Shown in pieces: positions 47,530 through 59,707 of a DNA stretch of 64,000 bases. The position numbers and the translations under genes were made by a program. The stretch is from Circinella minor (taxonomy: Eukaryota > Mucoromycota > Mucoromycetes > Mucorales > Lichtheimiaceae). Positions within the stretch are counted from its first letter, which is position 1, and every line of letters starts with the position of its first letter. Location: positions 42,487 through 106,486 of the forward strand of contig JAEPRB010000142.1 in NCBI GenBank assembly GCA_016758965.1, in the 5' to 3' direction. The notes below the pieces were generated by a model, which was not told the origin of the DNA, ran no database searches, and saw only the letters and a program-made list of their open reading frames with translations.

Positions 47530-48983
47530 ATGATTATTGTATATTTTCTTTATTTTATTTTAATTGTATCGATAATTACAGTAGGTTTATCCGCATTACT
47601 ATATATATACCAATGCGATATACTTTATGCAGGATTCTTTCCACCTGGTTCGAGATCTACAGTAAGTTTTGAATTATATTATTAAGGAGTTATTATCTAA
47701 GAAAACAAAAAAGGAAACACTTTAATAAGTTTGAACAGGATGAGAAGAAGAAAAAAGAGGAGGAGGGTTTTTTTTTTTTTTCGTCATTGAGAAACATATA
47801 TTAATATATATTATATTATTATAGGTAGCACGACCAGGACAATATGGTTTACCTGAAAAAGAAGAAATATTAATTACAAAAGATGGAATAAGACTCAGAA
47901 GTTATGTATTAATTCAATATGGAGATAATGTTGCAATACAATCACCTACTGTATTATGGCTTCATGTAAATATATTATTATTATTATGATGATTTTGTCT
48001 TTTTTATTTTTTTTTTTCTTTTATTAAAATAATTTAATCATTATTATTATTATTATTATTTAGGCACATACGGGTAATATGGTAAAGTATCCATCTTTTT
48101 TTTTTCTAAATGATTGAATGAAAATTGGAGGAACGGTTTTCATTTATATATATATTAGGGTCATCGATTACCAATTGCTCAAGTATTATATAAACGACTT
48201 GGCTATAATGTAGTTATGTTATCTTATCGAGGGTAAGAAAATAATATCTGAAGGGTGGTTATTATATAGAATTATATATATATTAAACTAGAATTATTAT
48301 ATATAGATATGGATTAAGTGAAGGCAATGCAACAGAAAAGGGATTACAAATTGATGCTCAGGTAAACCAACATCAGGAATATGTGTGAAAAAAACTTCCC
48401 CAAATATTTGTTAATTAAACCCATCCTGACCTTTAATCCAAAAAAAAAAAAAAAAATATTAGACTGCACTTGATTATATTAAACGACATCCAATTTTAAA
48501 ACATACCAAACTTATTGCTTATGGACAATCATTAGGAGGTGCTGTTGCTACACATCTTGTAGCTAGAAATGAAGATAAATTTGATGCTATGATTATTGAA
48601 AATACTTTTCTCAGTGTGGTAAGTAAATTATATATATATATATATATATTGACAACTTTCAACTAATGGATATTTATTATTAGCCGTTATTAATTCCACA
48701 TGTATTTCCACCGATGAGACATCTTGTTTATTTATGTCATCAAAAATGGCGATCTTATAAAACAATTCAATTTATACGGCGGGTTCCGATATTATTTTTA
48801 TCTAGTTTAAAAGATGAATTAGTACCCCCTTTTCATATGGCCAAATTACATAAAGCAGCAGAAACAAGTGGTGGAAAAGTATGGAGAGATTTTGAAAATG
48901 GGACACATAATGATACTTGTATGCAAGAAGGTTATTTTGAAGCCATTGGTGAATTTGTACGTGATTATGTATGGGTATCATAA
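47530..48983 (+). CDS. BEM46: Bem46/ABHD13-type membrane-anchored alpha/beta hydrolase
   Basis: Seven exons (47530-47661, 47825-47965, 48064-48081, 48159-48232, 48307-48361, 48463-48618, 48684-48983) join in frame to 291 residues, the usual Bem46 size. An N-terminal anchor helix (residues ~2-27) is followed by LYAGFFPPGSRS. The hydrolase core shows LWLHAHTGNMGHR (oxyanion loop), VVMLSYRGYGLSEG, nucleophile elbow GQSLGG (Ser ~164), KDELVPP with the acid Asp and GTHND with the catalytic His. Bem46 proteins are ER/plasma-membrane proteins linked to polarity and ascospore germination in other fungi; the substrate is unknown. Exon 3 is only 18 bases (AHTGNM), needed to keep the HxHTGN oxyanion motif. 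Confidence 0.92.
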
Positions 48984-49259
48984 TAATTTACACACACACA
49001 CATATATATATATATAAACACTTTTTTTTATTCAAATTTCATACCTTTTTCATATCATTTTTTTTTTTGTACACACAAACAAACCTACTCTTTTTTTATA
49101 TATATATATATATATCTTATATATCAACAAAACTCTTCCCTCACTCTTTTTTTCTCGTTACATCATTCAAACACATATTTTTTTTTTCTCTTTTCACATA
49201 ATAATAATAATAATAACTTCTCAAACCATGTTTATATACACAAATAATTAAATTAATTA

Positions 49260-49293
<34 letters not shown>

Positions 49294-49564
49294 TCAAAAA
49301 TGGACCTCTTTTTTTTTCCTTATAAAGAACCTGCCAAATATGCAAAAAAAAAAAAGAAAACTTTTTTTAAAAGTCAATTTTTTTGGGGTGATAAAAAAGT
49401 TTCCCGATTTAAGCTTTTTTTTTTTTGAAAAAGATAAGTTTTATGTACCTTTTTTTTTTCTAGATAAATCTATTTATCTTCCCCTTTCCCCATTCCATAT
49501 ATAAATAGAGTCGTTTTTTTTTCGACTCTTTTTTTTTTCCCCCCGTTACTTTGCTTTTATTATT
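48984..49564. other. Intergenic region between BEM46 and GNAT gene
   Basis: (TA)n, (AAT)n at about 49,200-49,290 and long T runs. The last 100 bases before 49565 are pyrimidine-rich, a likely promoter region. Confidence 0.5.
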
Positions 49565-50578
49565 ATGGCTTCTGCTTATGGAAAAATTCCAAAACCAATT
49601 TCTAATATTTCATTGGATACTATTTTACCAATTTATAAAACTTTAAAAAATGGTTCTAAAGCTGTTTTACAACTCGTTGATCCTAATAATGTAGATCTTG
49701 TTGACCATTTACGTTCATTATTTAATGGTGAATTAGAAAGAGGGTAAAAAAGGAAATAGAATTTACTTTAACTTTTTATATTGACTCCAAATATATATAA
49801 TTCTTTTATAGTTCTACTTATCCACAAGAAGAACCTTTAACTGAAACTCAATTTGCTGATTACTTTTTAGCGTAAATGTATATGAATAATTTGTATAGTA
49901 TACAGTAAAAATTAATTTTTTTTTATATAAATTTTTAAATAGATATGATGCATTTGTATTAACTAAAGACGGTATCATTGAAAAAGATCAATCTTATGAT
50001 TATAAAGATAAAGTTTTAGGTATGTTTTATATTAAACCTAATTATCCAGGTCGTTGTTCTCATGTAAGTTTTTTTTTTTTTCATTTATATGTCATCCTTA
50101 TCCCAAAATGTGAGTTTACATCCTTCTTTTTTTTATTTATTTATTTATATACGCAAACTTCATTCCAATATATAGATTTGTAATGCTGGTTTCTTTACAT
50201 CCACACATCACCGTGGCTATGGCGCTGGGGTTGCCATGGCAGAATCTTATATGACATTAGCTCCTGCCCTTGGTTACAAAGCATCTGTATTTAATCTTGT
50301 TTTTGTAAATAATGAATCTTCTATACGAATTTGGCGTCGTCTTGGATTTCAAGAAGCAGGTCGAATTCCAAAAGCTGCAAGGTAAAAAAAAAAAACAGTG
50401 GATGTGTCTAAAATGTATTTCTCGGGTTAAAATTATCCCCATTTAACAAAAAAAAACAAAATGGTTTACATTATTATTACTTAGATTAAAAAATAGTCCA
50501 AATGAACTTGTTGATGCTATCATTTTTTATTATGATTTCACAAAAGAACAAGAAGAAGAACAAGATAAACTTATTTAA
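49565..50578 (+). CDS. Mpr1-like GNAT N-acetyltransferase
   Basis: Acetyl-CoA-dependent N-acetyltransferase. Five exons: 49565-49743, 49812-49871, 49943-50063, 50176-50381 and 50485-50578, giving 219 residues (yeast Mpr1 is 229). The GNAT core is clear: DKVLGMFYIKPNYPGRCSH (beta4 region), ICNAGFFTSTHHRGYGAGVA with the R/QxxGxG/A acetyl-CoA loop, then LGYKASVFNLVFVNNESSIR and IWRRLGFQEAGRIP. The VFNLVF-x-NN-x-S-x-R-x-W-RLGF pattern is that of the Mpr1 subgroup, which acetylates proline analogues and proline-derived pyrroline compounds and supports oxidative-stress resistance in yeast. The exact substrate here is inferred only by subgroup. Confidence 0.85.
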
Positions 50579-53373
50579 ATAATACGTACTACTACTACGT
50601 ATCTGTTGTACTTTTAATATGTAATAATAAGAAATAGAAATTATTTATATATATTTATATTACCCTAATAATAATAATGAAACTTTTTTTTTTCCATTGT
50701 ACTCAGTAATTTACGTATTAAATATAATTCCTATTCTCCTCATCAAATAATACCTTTTGATCGCGGGAAAAAAAAGACAAAACTGATTTTTTGTTGTACG
50801 TATATAAATTAATATAATGTTAAAACTTCATTGATGTGGTGGTTGTGAGGTTCTAGTATATCTAACATTGAATACATACGTAGCTGATTTGAAATATTAC
50901 TTTTTACTTAAAAAATGAAATGAAGTTTAGTAGACTAAATCATAAATAGATATTTAGTATAAATGTTCATTTTCCTTCGTTTTATAGCTTGAGATTTTGG
51001 ATTTTTTTTTTTTTAAAAAAAATAATAATAATAATAGTAATCTAGTAGTACCCATCCTTCGTTTTATTATAACATCAATGAAAAGTAAGATCCCACTTTA
51101 CAAAAAAAAAAAAAAAAAAAAGGTTAATAGTTCCCCCCCCCTTTCCCCCCCTCTTTATTACAGTATATAAAGGGGTTATAGTTTTCCCTCAAACCTTTTT
51201 TTTTAAAGATTGAGAAAAGTGAAATTTTGGAATGATGTTACACTACAATAAGGACAAAAGATTTCCCGTCCTGTCAACCTCCTCCCCTCCTTTTTTTTTT
51301 TTTTTTTTGCTTGAACACGACATTTTCTTTTCAATTTGAACGACTTATAGCTTTGTGTCTTTGATTATCTTTTTAATAATAACATAGTGTCCTCGTATGA
51401 GTAAATAATAATTGAACGAATTTTATCACTTGGTTTTTTTTTTTTTTTTTTTTTTACAAGTAGAGCAGTTTTTATTTCTATGGTGATAAATAATAAAAAA
51501 CCCGGTTTTTTTTGTTTAGCGGTTGTATTTCATCCAAAATTTAAAAAAAATTGTTTCAATTTTGCCTTTTTTAAATACCGCTTCTATATAGGGTAAGCAC
51601 AATGTTTATTTGTGTCACTTGAAATTGAGAGAGGTGACAGAAAGTAAATGGAGAATGTGATCAAGCATATAATTTGCATAAAGAAAACTTTTTCTACCAA
51701 GTCAAAAGAAGCATCATCAATGAGAAAATTTTGGGAATACGTAAGCATCCATAAAATACCAATCTTTGCCAAAAAAAAAAAAAAAAAAATCAGCGAATTG
51801 TAGTTGGGCGTCTCATTCATAAATTAATAGACGATACAAAATCTATAAGAATAAAGCCCTGGCAAATTTTCTTTGAGAGCTTGGAAGAATGAGCAATCAC
51901 ATTTCACTCATGCTATATATACGTTTTGCTGCACCCTACGTAGTTTCTTTCAAGCCAGTTATACTAACTCACAAATGGAATTTAGGGTGTGATTCAAATG
52001 TATGCCCTGTACTTTCCTCTCTCTAGTTTTACAAAGTGCTATCTTCTGTTCACAGAAATCAGGTTGAGAAGCAAGATGATATTTTGCGCAACACTTGTTA
52101 TCATTCGTTGCATCTCCTGTTCTTGTTGGTTATCTTTAGGGATTGGCAAGAAAAAAGTATTAATTTTTTTTTTTCGCCTTTGGCTGCTTTTTCGCTCTCT
52201 TTACGTTTTTTGCCAAATTGTAGTATAAGAATCTTTATTATATACACTACAAATTGAACTGTCAGTTTCTTCTTTCCAAAGTACTATTCCAAAGTACGTA
52301 GATGAGGAAACTACAGAGTTCTGTCAATAAGCACAACAACTGTTCAATTCTAAATCACATCCCAGTCATTGATTGCTTCATCTAAGTCATCATTGACGTC
52401 TACTTGGGAATCTGTGATATTGTTATGGGATTCAGAATCAAAATGAACAATATCTTTTTACTGTCGTTTTTTTTTTTTTTTTTTTTTTTTTTGCAGTTTG
52501 TTTACATTTACTTGGAGATGGCTAGTAACCGTTTGCTTCAGCATCAACGTCACTCCGCAGAAAGGTTTGTGTAACACAACGGAGCTACATTAATCAGATT
52601 GTTTCAATATTACCCCCCCTCTGTTAAAATCCAGTTTTACCAACCAACTTTGACAACTTTTAGCACCGAGACAACTTTTTTTTTTTAGAAGCTAATCCAT
52701 AATAAATGTTTTAAATATGCATAAAATTATATATGTTATCGATTAAAAAGATGAAAAAAAAATATTTTGCATGTTTCTGAAAATCTTTAAAGTTGGGCTA
52801 TATTTTTGGAGGCGGCTATGGGTGAAATACACCCTACAGAGTATTTTACTACGACTGTATATTTCATATTTTCCCTGTTTTGCGAAACCCATCGACCAGA
52901 ATGGATCCTAGAAAATCATGATTGCTACTACTATATAATGTTAATACACACGTAATGATTAACAGTGTATTAATACCAAATAACACTCACTCAACTAAAG
53001 TATTCTTATATCATCATGATTTGTGGAAAGTGTAACGTAATCAATGATCACAAGAGCATACTTTTTTTAATATTCACTGATAACTTTAATAATAGAGCTA
53101 AATATCAATCAAGAATTAGTTTACTTTGTTATCTCTTTCATAGTTCTTCTACCATCCCCCCCCCCGTATTCTCTAGAACTTACTTTGCTGTGTGGTTCCC
53201 CGTATAATAATCCCACTTTATTTTCTCAAGTTCCTCAGCAACATTAGGCATTTTTTTTTTAATTAGAGTCAATGGGGCTTTCAGCATATCTTTATAGAAA
53301 CGAAATCTGAACCAATTCAACAAGTGGTCTTCCCATTAAAACATTCAATTACATTCTTTGGAAATTAATCTAT
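50579..53373. other. Gene-poor AT-rich region with unassigned fragments
   Basis: Long homopolymers and TACGTA words. On the minus strand about 52,350-52,465 an acidic open frame ends ...DVNDDLDEAINDWDVI before TAG (stop at 52350-52352), and ORF 51584-51820 contains LTYSQNFLIDDASFDLVEKV; both look like decayed coding DNA of unknown family. Confidence 0.4.
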
Positions 53374-54702
53374 TCAGTCGCTCAAGATGACTTTAGCTAG
53401 TGATAATGTTAGTCTTTGTTCCAAATCTTCTGTTTGATTTTCGGAAGTTTGCTCGATAAAGTTTGTATTATCATCAATGTGCCGAAATAAAAGCTTAACT
53501 TCAGAAAAGAAATTTTCTACGTATAGGGTTAAGAAATGGACTGTATCTTGGTAATAGCACTAATTTGTAACCACGTTCAGATACTCTATTTGCAATGTAG
53601 TGTGCAGTATGAATTGGTGCATTGTCACACATAATGTTCCAGCCTTTGTATTTAAGATTCCGGCCATCAAGTTTATCCATGACAAGATTCAAAAATGCAT
53701 AAAAGTCTCGGGATTTTGTTCTTCCTCCTTGGCCAACTTTGTTAATCTTGAGACAAACTTCAACTATATCAGTATATGCTATGCTGTTAGCATTGATCTG
53801 GTACGGGTATACATCTGTGGAACTTTAACGTGAGCTACTTCTCCAGCTGCGGACCATGCATAGTTACGTCTCATGTTCGCCATAACTGATGCTTCATCGA
53901 CAAATACACAATTATGTTGATAATCTAAAATTTTTTGTTTCGATATAGTTCTTGACAAACTGTACTCGAAAGTTTTTGGTATCGTCGTCAGTTCGGCGCT
54001 CTGGATACGGATGTACACGCTTGATTGTCATTCGACATTTGTATACGATATATGTATCGGTATCTTGTTGATACTGCTAATCATATTCCAAATTTTTGAA
54101 AGTATGCGCGCTGGAGTTGGTCCAAAGTAATGGTGTTATTATCTGTCACGCTTTGCAAAAGAAATCTGCTACCATTTTCTGTAATTTTTGATGGCATAAC
54201 TCGTTTATGTTTGATTGGATTTGCTTTTCCTTTTCTAGTTTGGGCTCGTTTTCTATGCTCGTAAATAGTTCTACCTCTTGGTATATTCATCAATGCAGAA
54301 ATTTTTCTGTGCGATCCGCCAGTAGCTTTAAGAACCAATGCCTGTTTCATGATGCCTGGTGAATGATACGTATATTTACCATCCCGATTTTTTTGGCAAA
54401 GGTTTATTAACTTTATTTTTCTGTGATTGGACCGAAACTGTTTCTGTTGCAGCAGCTACCGCGATAGTATCCGGTGCAATAGACCGTAATTGGTACATAT
54501 CGTCTTCGTCATTTGACATCTCATCATCACCATCACCATCCGAAATACTGCTGCTTTCACTATCAGAATCATCTGTATCACTAATACTATCGTTTTCTTG
54601 GACTAAGTGAGCAGTTTCTGCAGAGAACGAAAACGAAAATTGACTTGACTCGTGATCAATATTCTCTTTATTAACAAAGTCAATTGATTCAATAATGTCC
54701 AT
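53374..54702 (-). pseudogene. IS630/Tc1/mariner-type DDE transposase, degenerate
   Basis: Cut-and-paste transposase remnant. In minus-strand order: an acidic Ser/Asp/Glu-rich leader (54376-54702), a helix-turn-helix region (54081-54350; ATGGSHRKISALMNIPRGRT), a linker with IKRVHPYPERRTDDDTKNF (frame-shifted), the first catalytic Asp in CVFVDEASVMANMRRNYAW, the second in IMCDNAPIHTAHYIANRV, and LLPRYSPFLNPI. The third acid should follow as NPIE; instead a 4-base CGTA insertion at 53518-53523 shifts the frame. Skipping it restores ENFFSEVKLLFRHID and a frame to the stop at 53374. At least two further shifts separate the ORFs. The element is dead; its terminal repeats were not identified. Confidence 0.8.
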
Positions 54703-54746
54703 AGCAGTATCCTCGTCTGCAATGATTGGTGCTTTGTTACTATAAA

Positions 54747-54781
<35 letters not shown>

Positions 54782-56276
54782 GGTTTCTAATAAGCAAAAT
54801 GGCCCGATTACATAGTAACTATATAAACCATTGTGTACCTGTGTCCACATGGGCTTTTAGCCTTTTACTTGCATATATCTGATAATTTTAAAGCCTCATC
54901 TATCCTCAGTTTATTGAGAGTAACACTCGTCATTGTTCTTGATAATTGGAACAATATTATATTCTTAAAAAAAAGACATTTATACAATATGTTGGTACAG
55001 AGAGTTATGTTTCGTTCATTATTTAGTTATATTTTTATAGTAACCACATTACCTCTAAATCCTTTCCTTTCATCACATATAATATTCTGCACTTCATTCG
55101 ACCATGTCTAGTGCGTTTTCGTGATATCTGAGCGTCCAAATATTTGGTGCCACATTTTTTTTTTTTTTGGATAATTAGATAAATGCTCCGATCTTCTCTT
55201 TTCGATATAAAATTGTACACTGTCTTGTTTAATCGAGAAAATTCCATCTGATAATGTATCAAAGCGTTCGAATACTATTTCGTTTTTGTGGATCGTATAA
55301 AAGAAAAGAAATTGTATTATTATAATACGTTGTGATTCAGAATCTACACTAATTTGTGTGAAGTTGATTTATGAGCGGTAATGAACAAGCAAAAAAAAAA
55401 AAAAAATAGGAGTAATACTTACGAATTACTTTATCTTTTTGTTCCATTATCTACGTCTTTAATTGTTTCTTCAAACACTTTATATGGTGAGCTCAGCTCT
55501 GCATGATGGTTAGCGTTTGTTGCGGATTGGATTGGATCGGATGAGCGAATGTCGGATGAGATGAAGAACGCTAGGTGTAGCAAAATTCAGCATCCTGGCT
55601 TGCGGCAGCTTTTGTTCCATGTAAGAGATGAGTACGTGTCTACATGGGATGGGAAAAAAAAAGAGAGTAAATAAATGTGATAGAAGAATGGTTCAATATT
55701 CAATAGCGTGTTTGTATGAGTATAATGAGTAATGATAGGGGGAAAAGGAGAGTATCTGAAATTGATGAAGGTTTAATAAGAAATTATATGTTTGAATGTA
55801 TTATTCTTCCGGATTTGACAAAGACTTTTTTCATGGTAGTTTTGATGATGTTGGACAGGAGTGTTTATAACATGGGTATATAATGTACTTTGTACGTATT
55901 GGTAATGGTTCGTTTAATATACCTAAATGTTTAACATGCCAACTCTTTCACTTGCGACACCAATTCAAGTAAGTCTCCTAATTGACTCTCAAACGTTTCG
56001 ATTGTCCTTGGAAAAACGTAAGCTGGAGTACCTTTTATTTTGCATATATAAGTGCTTGGATTATCCATAACCACGACACGAAGTTTTCCAACCTAAACAA
56101 ACAAAATCAGCATGTGCTTGCCAATATACTAAACTATTTTTGCGCTTCAAAAAATGCAACTATTTTTTTACTTACCCATCATAACATAACCAATAATAGC
56201 TAACCTTATACCTTTTTTCGGATCAGTTGCCACAATTGATTTTTCATCATTTTTGGTACCTTTAAACCTAACTCCT
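54703..56276. other. Intergenic DNA with long poly-A
   Basis: A run of about 32 A at 54,749-54,780, then mixed sequence; a GC-richer patch at about 55,480-55,640. No gene recognised. Confidence 0.4.
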
Positions 56277-57385
56277 TTACTTCTTTCGTTCCAGCATCAC
56301 CACTATCTTTTTTCCCCACTTCTGAACAACCGATTTCACCATTAGAAACTTTGAATAATATATCTGTTTTGTGGTCATGTTTTTTGCGCTGATTTGGGAC
56401 CCGTTGTTCATTTTTCTTTTTGAGCTAGCATTATTTTCCATCTCACCACTTAAATAAAGCAATTAATTAATATTCTCTTAATCAGCAGCACATCCTTTAA
56501 TTAGAAGAGAATGAAACTCATTTTACTTACGTTCGAACATCCACAATGGTATTGTCAAAGATTGTGTCTACAAAGCTCCATCCTCGTCGAATGATGACAT
56601 GAAAAAGTCTAATCGTGGTTTTGGTATTGACTTGATAACATGTAGAGTTCAGTGTTCGAACTCATGGTTAGAGCACTACTGGGATGGAGAAATAAAACAT
56701 CAACCTTATTTTCTACTGTATCATTTATAGACCAGACTACGTAGTCTATAGCGGCTTTGAATTGATTATTGGGACCGAATCCAAATCGAAATTCTTCAAT
56801 CAAAGTTATATAGCCTTCTTTTTTCTTGGACGCTTTTCCAAAACTTTAATGGTTTTCTAAATTAAGTTCGCATCAGTAATATATCCTTTTTTAATAATAG
56901 AATTATGATCAAACAAAATAGCACGCATACCAAGATCTGTTCGGATATTTTAACAGCTGGAGAGATGTGGGTGATAAAGAGTGAGCCTCTTTATCACACA
57001 TATTTGAGAGCTCCCTGGATGTAAAATTGTTTACGAACATCTTCATCCGCTAAGTCCAATATAAAGCTATGGCAGAAGCTATTGGATAGACAACAATTAT
57101 TTATATAAGCATTTTTCCATTTTCATCTTTTTTTTTTCCACTTGTACGATCATTTACTTACTGTTCATGCCGACAAGTCAATCCAAAAGAGAATAGCACC
57201 TCTTCAACAAACCTTCCCGAACACAACTTCCATTTTTCTTCGTCCATCATATTCTTGTAAGTTCGACGAAAATTGTCAATAAATTTATTGGTGATGGGGG
57301 GGTATGCTTGAAGTACTTTTTGTAGCAGTGGCGGAACTAGTGGTCGTCGCTGTATCCGGTTCATCACTAAATTCCTCATTATCAC
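56277..57385 (-). pseudogene. Decayed gene of an uncharacterised family
   Basis: Minus-strand pieces in order: ORF 57158-57385 with NMMDEEKWKLCSGRFVEEVL and FGLTCRHEQ, then (about 57,080-56,990) HSFILDLADEDVRKQFYIQG, then ORF 56609-56803 with IEEFRFGFGPNNQFKAAIDY and VWSINDTVENKVDVLF, and ORF 56277-56462 with ASSKRKMNNGSQISAKN. The EEKWxLxxGxxVEEVLxxFG...HSFILD pattern is one I associate with large uncharacterised gene families in Mucoromycota. Introns and/or stops separate the pieces; at least one frame break makes it a probable pseudogene. Confidence 0.5.
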
Positions 57386-58582
57386 TTCGATTTGAAGTTG
57401 TTGCTACACTTTCACGTTGCTGCTTTGTTATTTTCTAAATTTCATTTAGTTTCAAAGTTTTGTTTCTCTTTTTTTATGCTGCGCATCGAATATTAATACT
57501 TACTGATAAAACTTCTAGTGCGACACTTCTCCAATCTCCATCTTTGATAACCACTTTTAGTCTTTCATCTTTCGGTATATTATTAAAAAATACGCCAAAA
57601 GCTTTTTTTTTTTGAAACAAGCTAAAGATTTTGATAGAATCGCCATTTATAAACCGATCCGTTTTTCATATGTTTTCAATAGGATTTGGATTATGGTTGT
57701 CCATGATTCGGATCGTTATTATACAACCCAGATTGTAAACGGATTGAAATCTACAGATTCGTCATTATAATTATGGATTCATGGATCAAAGTTTCAACAG
57801 TGCTATGGTAAAACAAGAAATAGGATATATTTGAATAGAAAGGTCATATTACTGTATACTCAAATAGACCAGTTGAAAAAGAAAATAAGTACTGGGTTCA
57901 ATAGAGAAAAACAGGATTCATTCTATTTGAGCCGGAAATATATACATTTTTCTCTCTAAAGTCTTTCTGTTTGTCTTTTTTTCTTCTTTGAATCTTTCTA
58001 CTTTTTATTTCTATATTCTCTCACATTAGTTACACTTCCCAATTCCCCAACATTGATGAACTAAAAAATAACTTTTTTGATATTCTATTAATAATAAACT
58101 GCTAAAAAATGAAACAATAACTAAATATTATATATATAAAGGTAAAAATAAAAGGTAAAACTAAATTGTTAAGTCAACAGGGTGTTTCAGAATCGGAGGA
58201 TGGATAGAGCGAATATCAGTATTGTCAGGGATTGTTGTGAATTTAGGAAGTATTCTGATGGATCGATCAAACACACCTTAAAATACATCGTACCATGGAT
58301 CAAAAGTTAATACTTCTGCTTTATGCCCTCGAGGTTCAAGATAAAGTATACGCCATTAGATATGTGAGCCGGGCTTGATCTTGATAAGAATGATGTGGTT
58401 GTATATAAGTTGTAGGATGATAGGATGAGTGCGTTTTGCATTAAGTGGATTTACACGAAGAGAAGAAATATATTGGATTGGAAACCATCATATAATGCAA
58501 TGTGATTTTGGAATGTATCAGCAGCAATTTGTGTACATTCAGGAGCACAAAACCACTGGTTCAGAATTCCTTTAACGCGATC
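57386..58582. other. Intergenic DNA, no gene recognised
   Basis: Less AT-rich than the left half of the window; short direct repeats of GGATT/GGATC words. It may be the 5' part of the decayed gene to its left, but I could not read it. Confidence 0.35.
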
Positions 58583-59284
58583 CACCACGGCTAAAAATTG
58601 CATGCAATTACCTAATTCTCTATGAATATGAATTTATAGGTTATGAAATGCCATGCTTCTCTATGAATATGCATGAAAAAAGACAATCATTCATTTTCAT
58701 GGAAATAAATCCATGAATCTCTATTACAAATCTTAATGAATCTGAGTGACAATGTATAACTTTGAATGATATATGAATCTGCATAAAATTGAACAAATAT
58801 CTATGAAAAGATATCTATGAATATGAATGAAAGTGCATCCTTTGTAAATATGAGTGATAATCTATGAAGTCGCATACTTATACTTCGTGAAACCATAATC
58901 GTTTGACAAGAAGTAGTATTCCCACGCACTTCTTTTACTACTTTTCTCATTATCTCATATAGTTAATGACTCACAAAAATAAAATTTTATTATTCAAAGT
59001 GCCTATCATAATATAATAGAAGTGGTTTCAACCATGTTATAGCTAAAGTATAATGTATATGTTCATAAAGTAAAATATATATTATTTGAAAACTAGGTGC
59101 TGAAAATCCACGAATCTGCATGAATCTGTATATAAATAGGTAATAGATATGACTGAATATCTATGATTCTGCATAGATCTATAAATCTCCATGAAGTGAC
59201 ACGTTTCATAGAGATTCATGACATTAGTGATCATGCAGATCCATGGAAATCCATTCATTTTTATTACTCATTTTAGCCGTGGTG
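58583..59284. mobile_element. 702-bp CACCACGGCTAAAA element, copy 2
   Basis: Same ends (CACCACGGCTAAAA ... TTTTAGCCGTGGTG) and nearly the same interior as 41568-42273. The clearest length difference is a 4-base CGTA present only in copy 1 (41848-41853). High similarity implies recent movement or duplication. Confidence 0.8.
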
Positions 59285-59707
59285 ATATCTCTATTTATAT
59301 GAATCTTATTATCGGTGGGATATATTGATATGTGTATATAGTTATACGTAATATTTAAATTTGTCATGGCTGTGTGAATTATGAATATAAGATTAATGAT
59401 ATTAAGATTAGACTTTGAGCGGTTGACGATATGATATATCTACGCAGCTGTTATCATTATAGAAGACGGACTTCTGTGTTCTTACAAATTATGGTCCAAA
59501 TAGGGAAGTACACGAAATGTCAGCAAAGATACGCTATACTTTAATAATTAAAATGACAAATACAGTAATTATCTTTATGAATAATATGTGTTGGATACAA
59601 CACTACCAACCCATTTTTCACGAAATTCTAGTTTTCTATTTTGTTTTATTCGATGTATAAAGAGTCAGTTAATTATTGTAACTAATAAATATATTTTATT
59701 ATGGCTT
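59285..59707. other. Intergenic DNA downstream of the MULE remnant
   Basis: AT-rich; no gene. The C-terminal part of the MULE transposase should lie here but is not recognisable. Confidence 0.4.
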
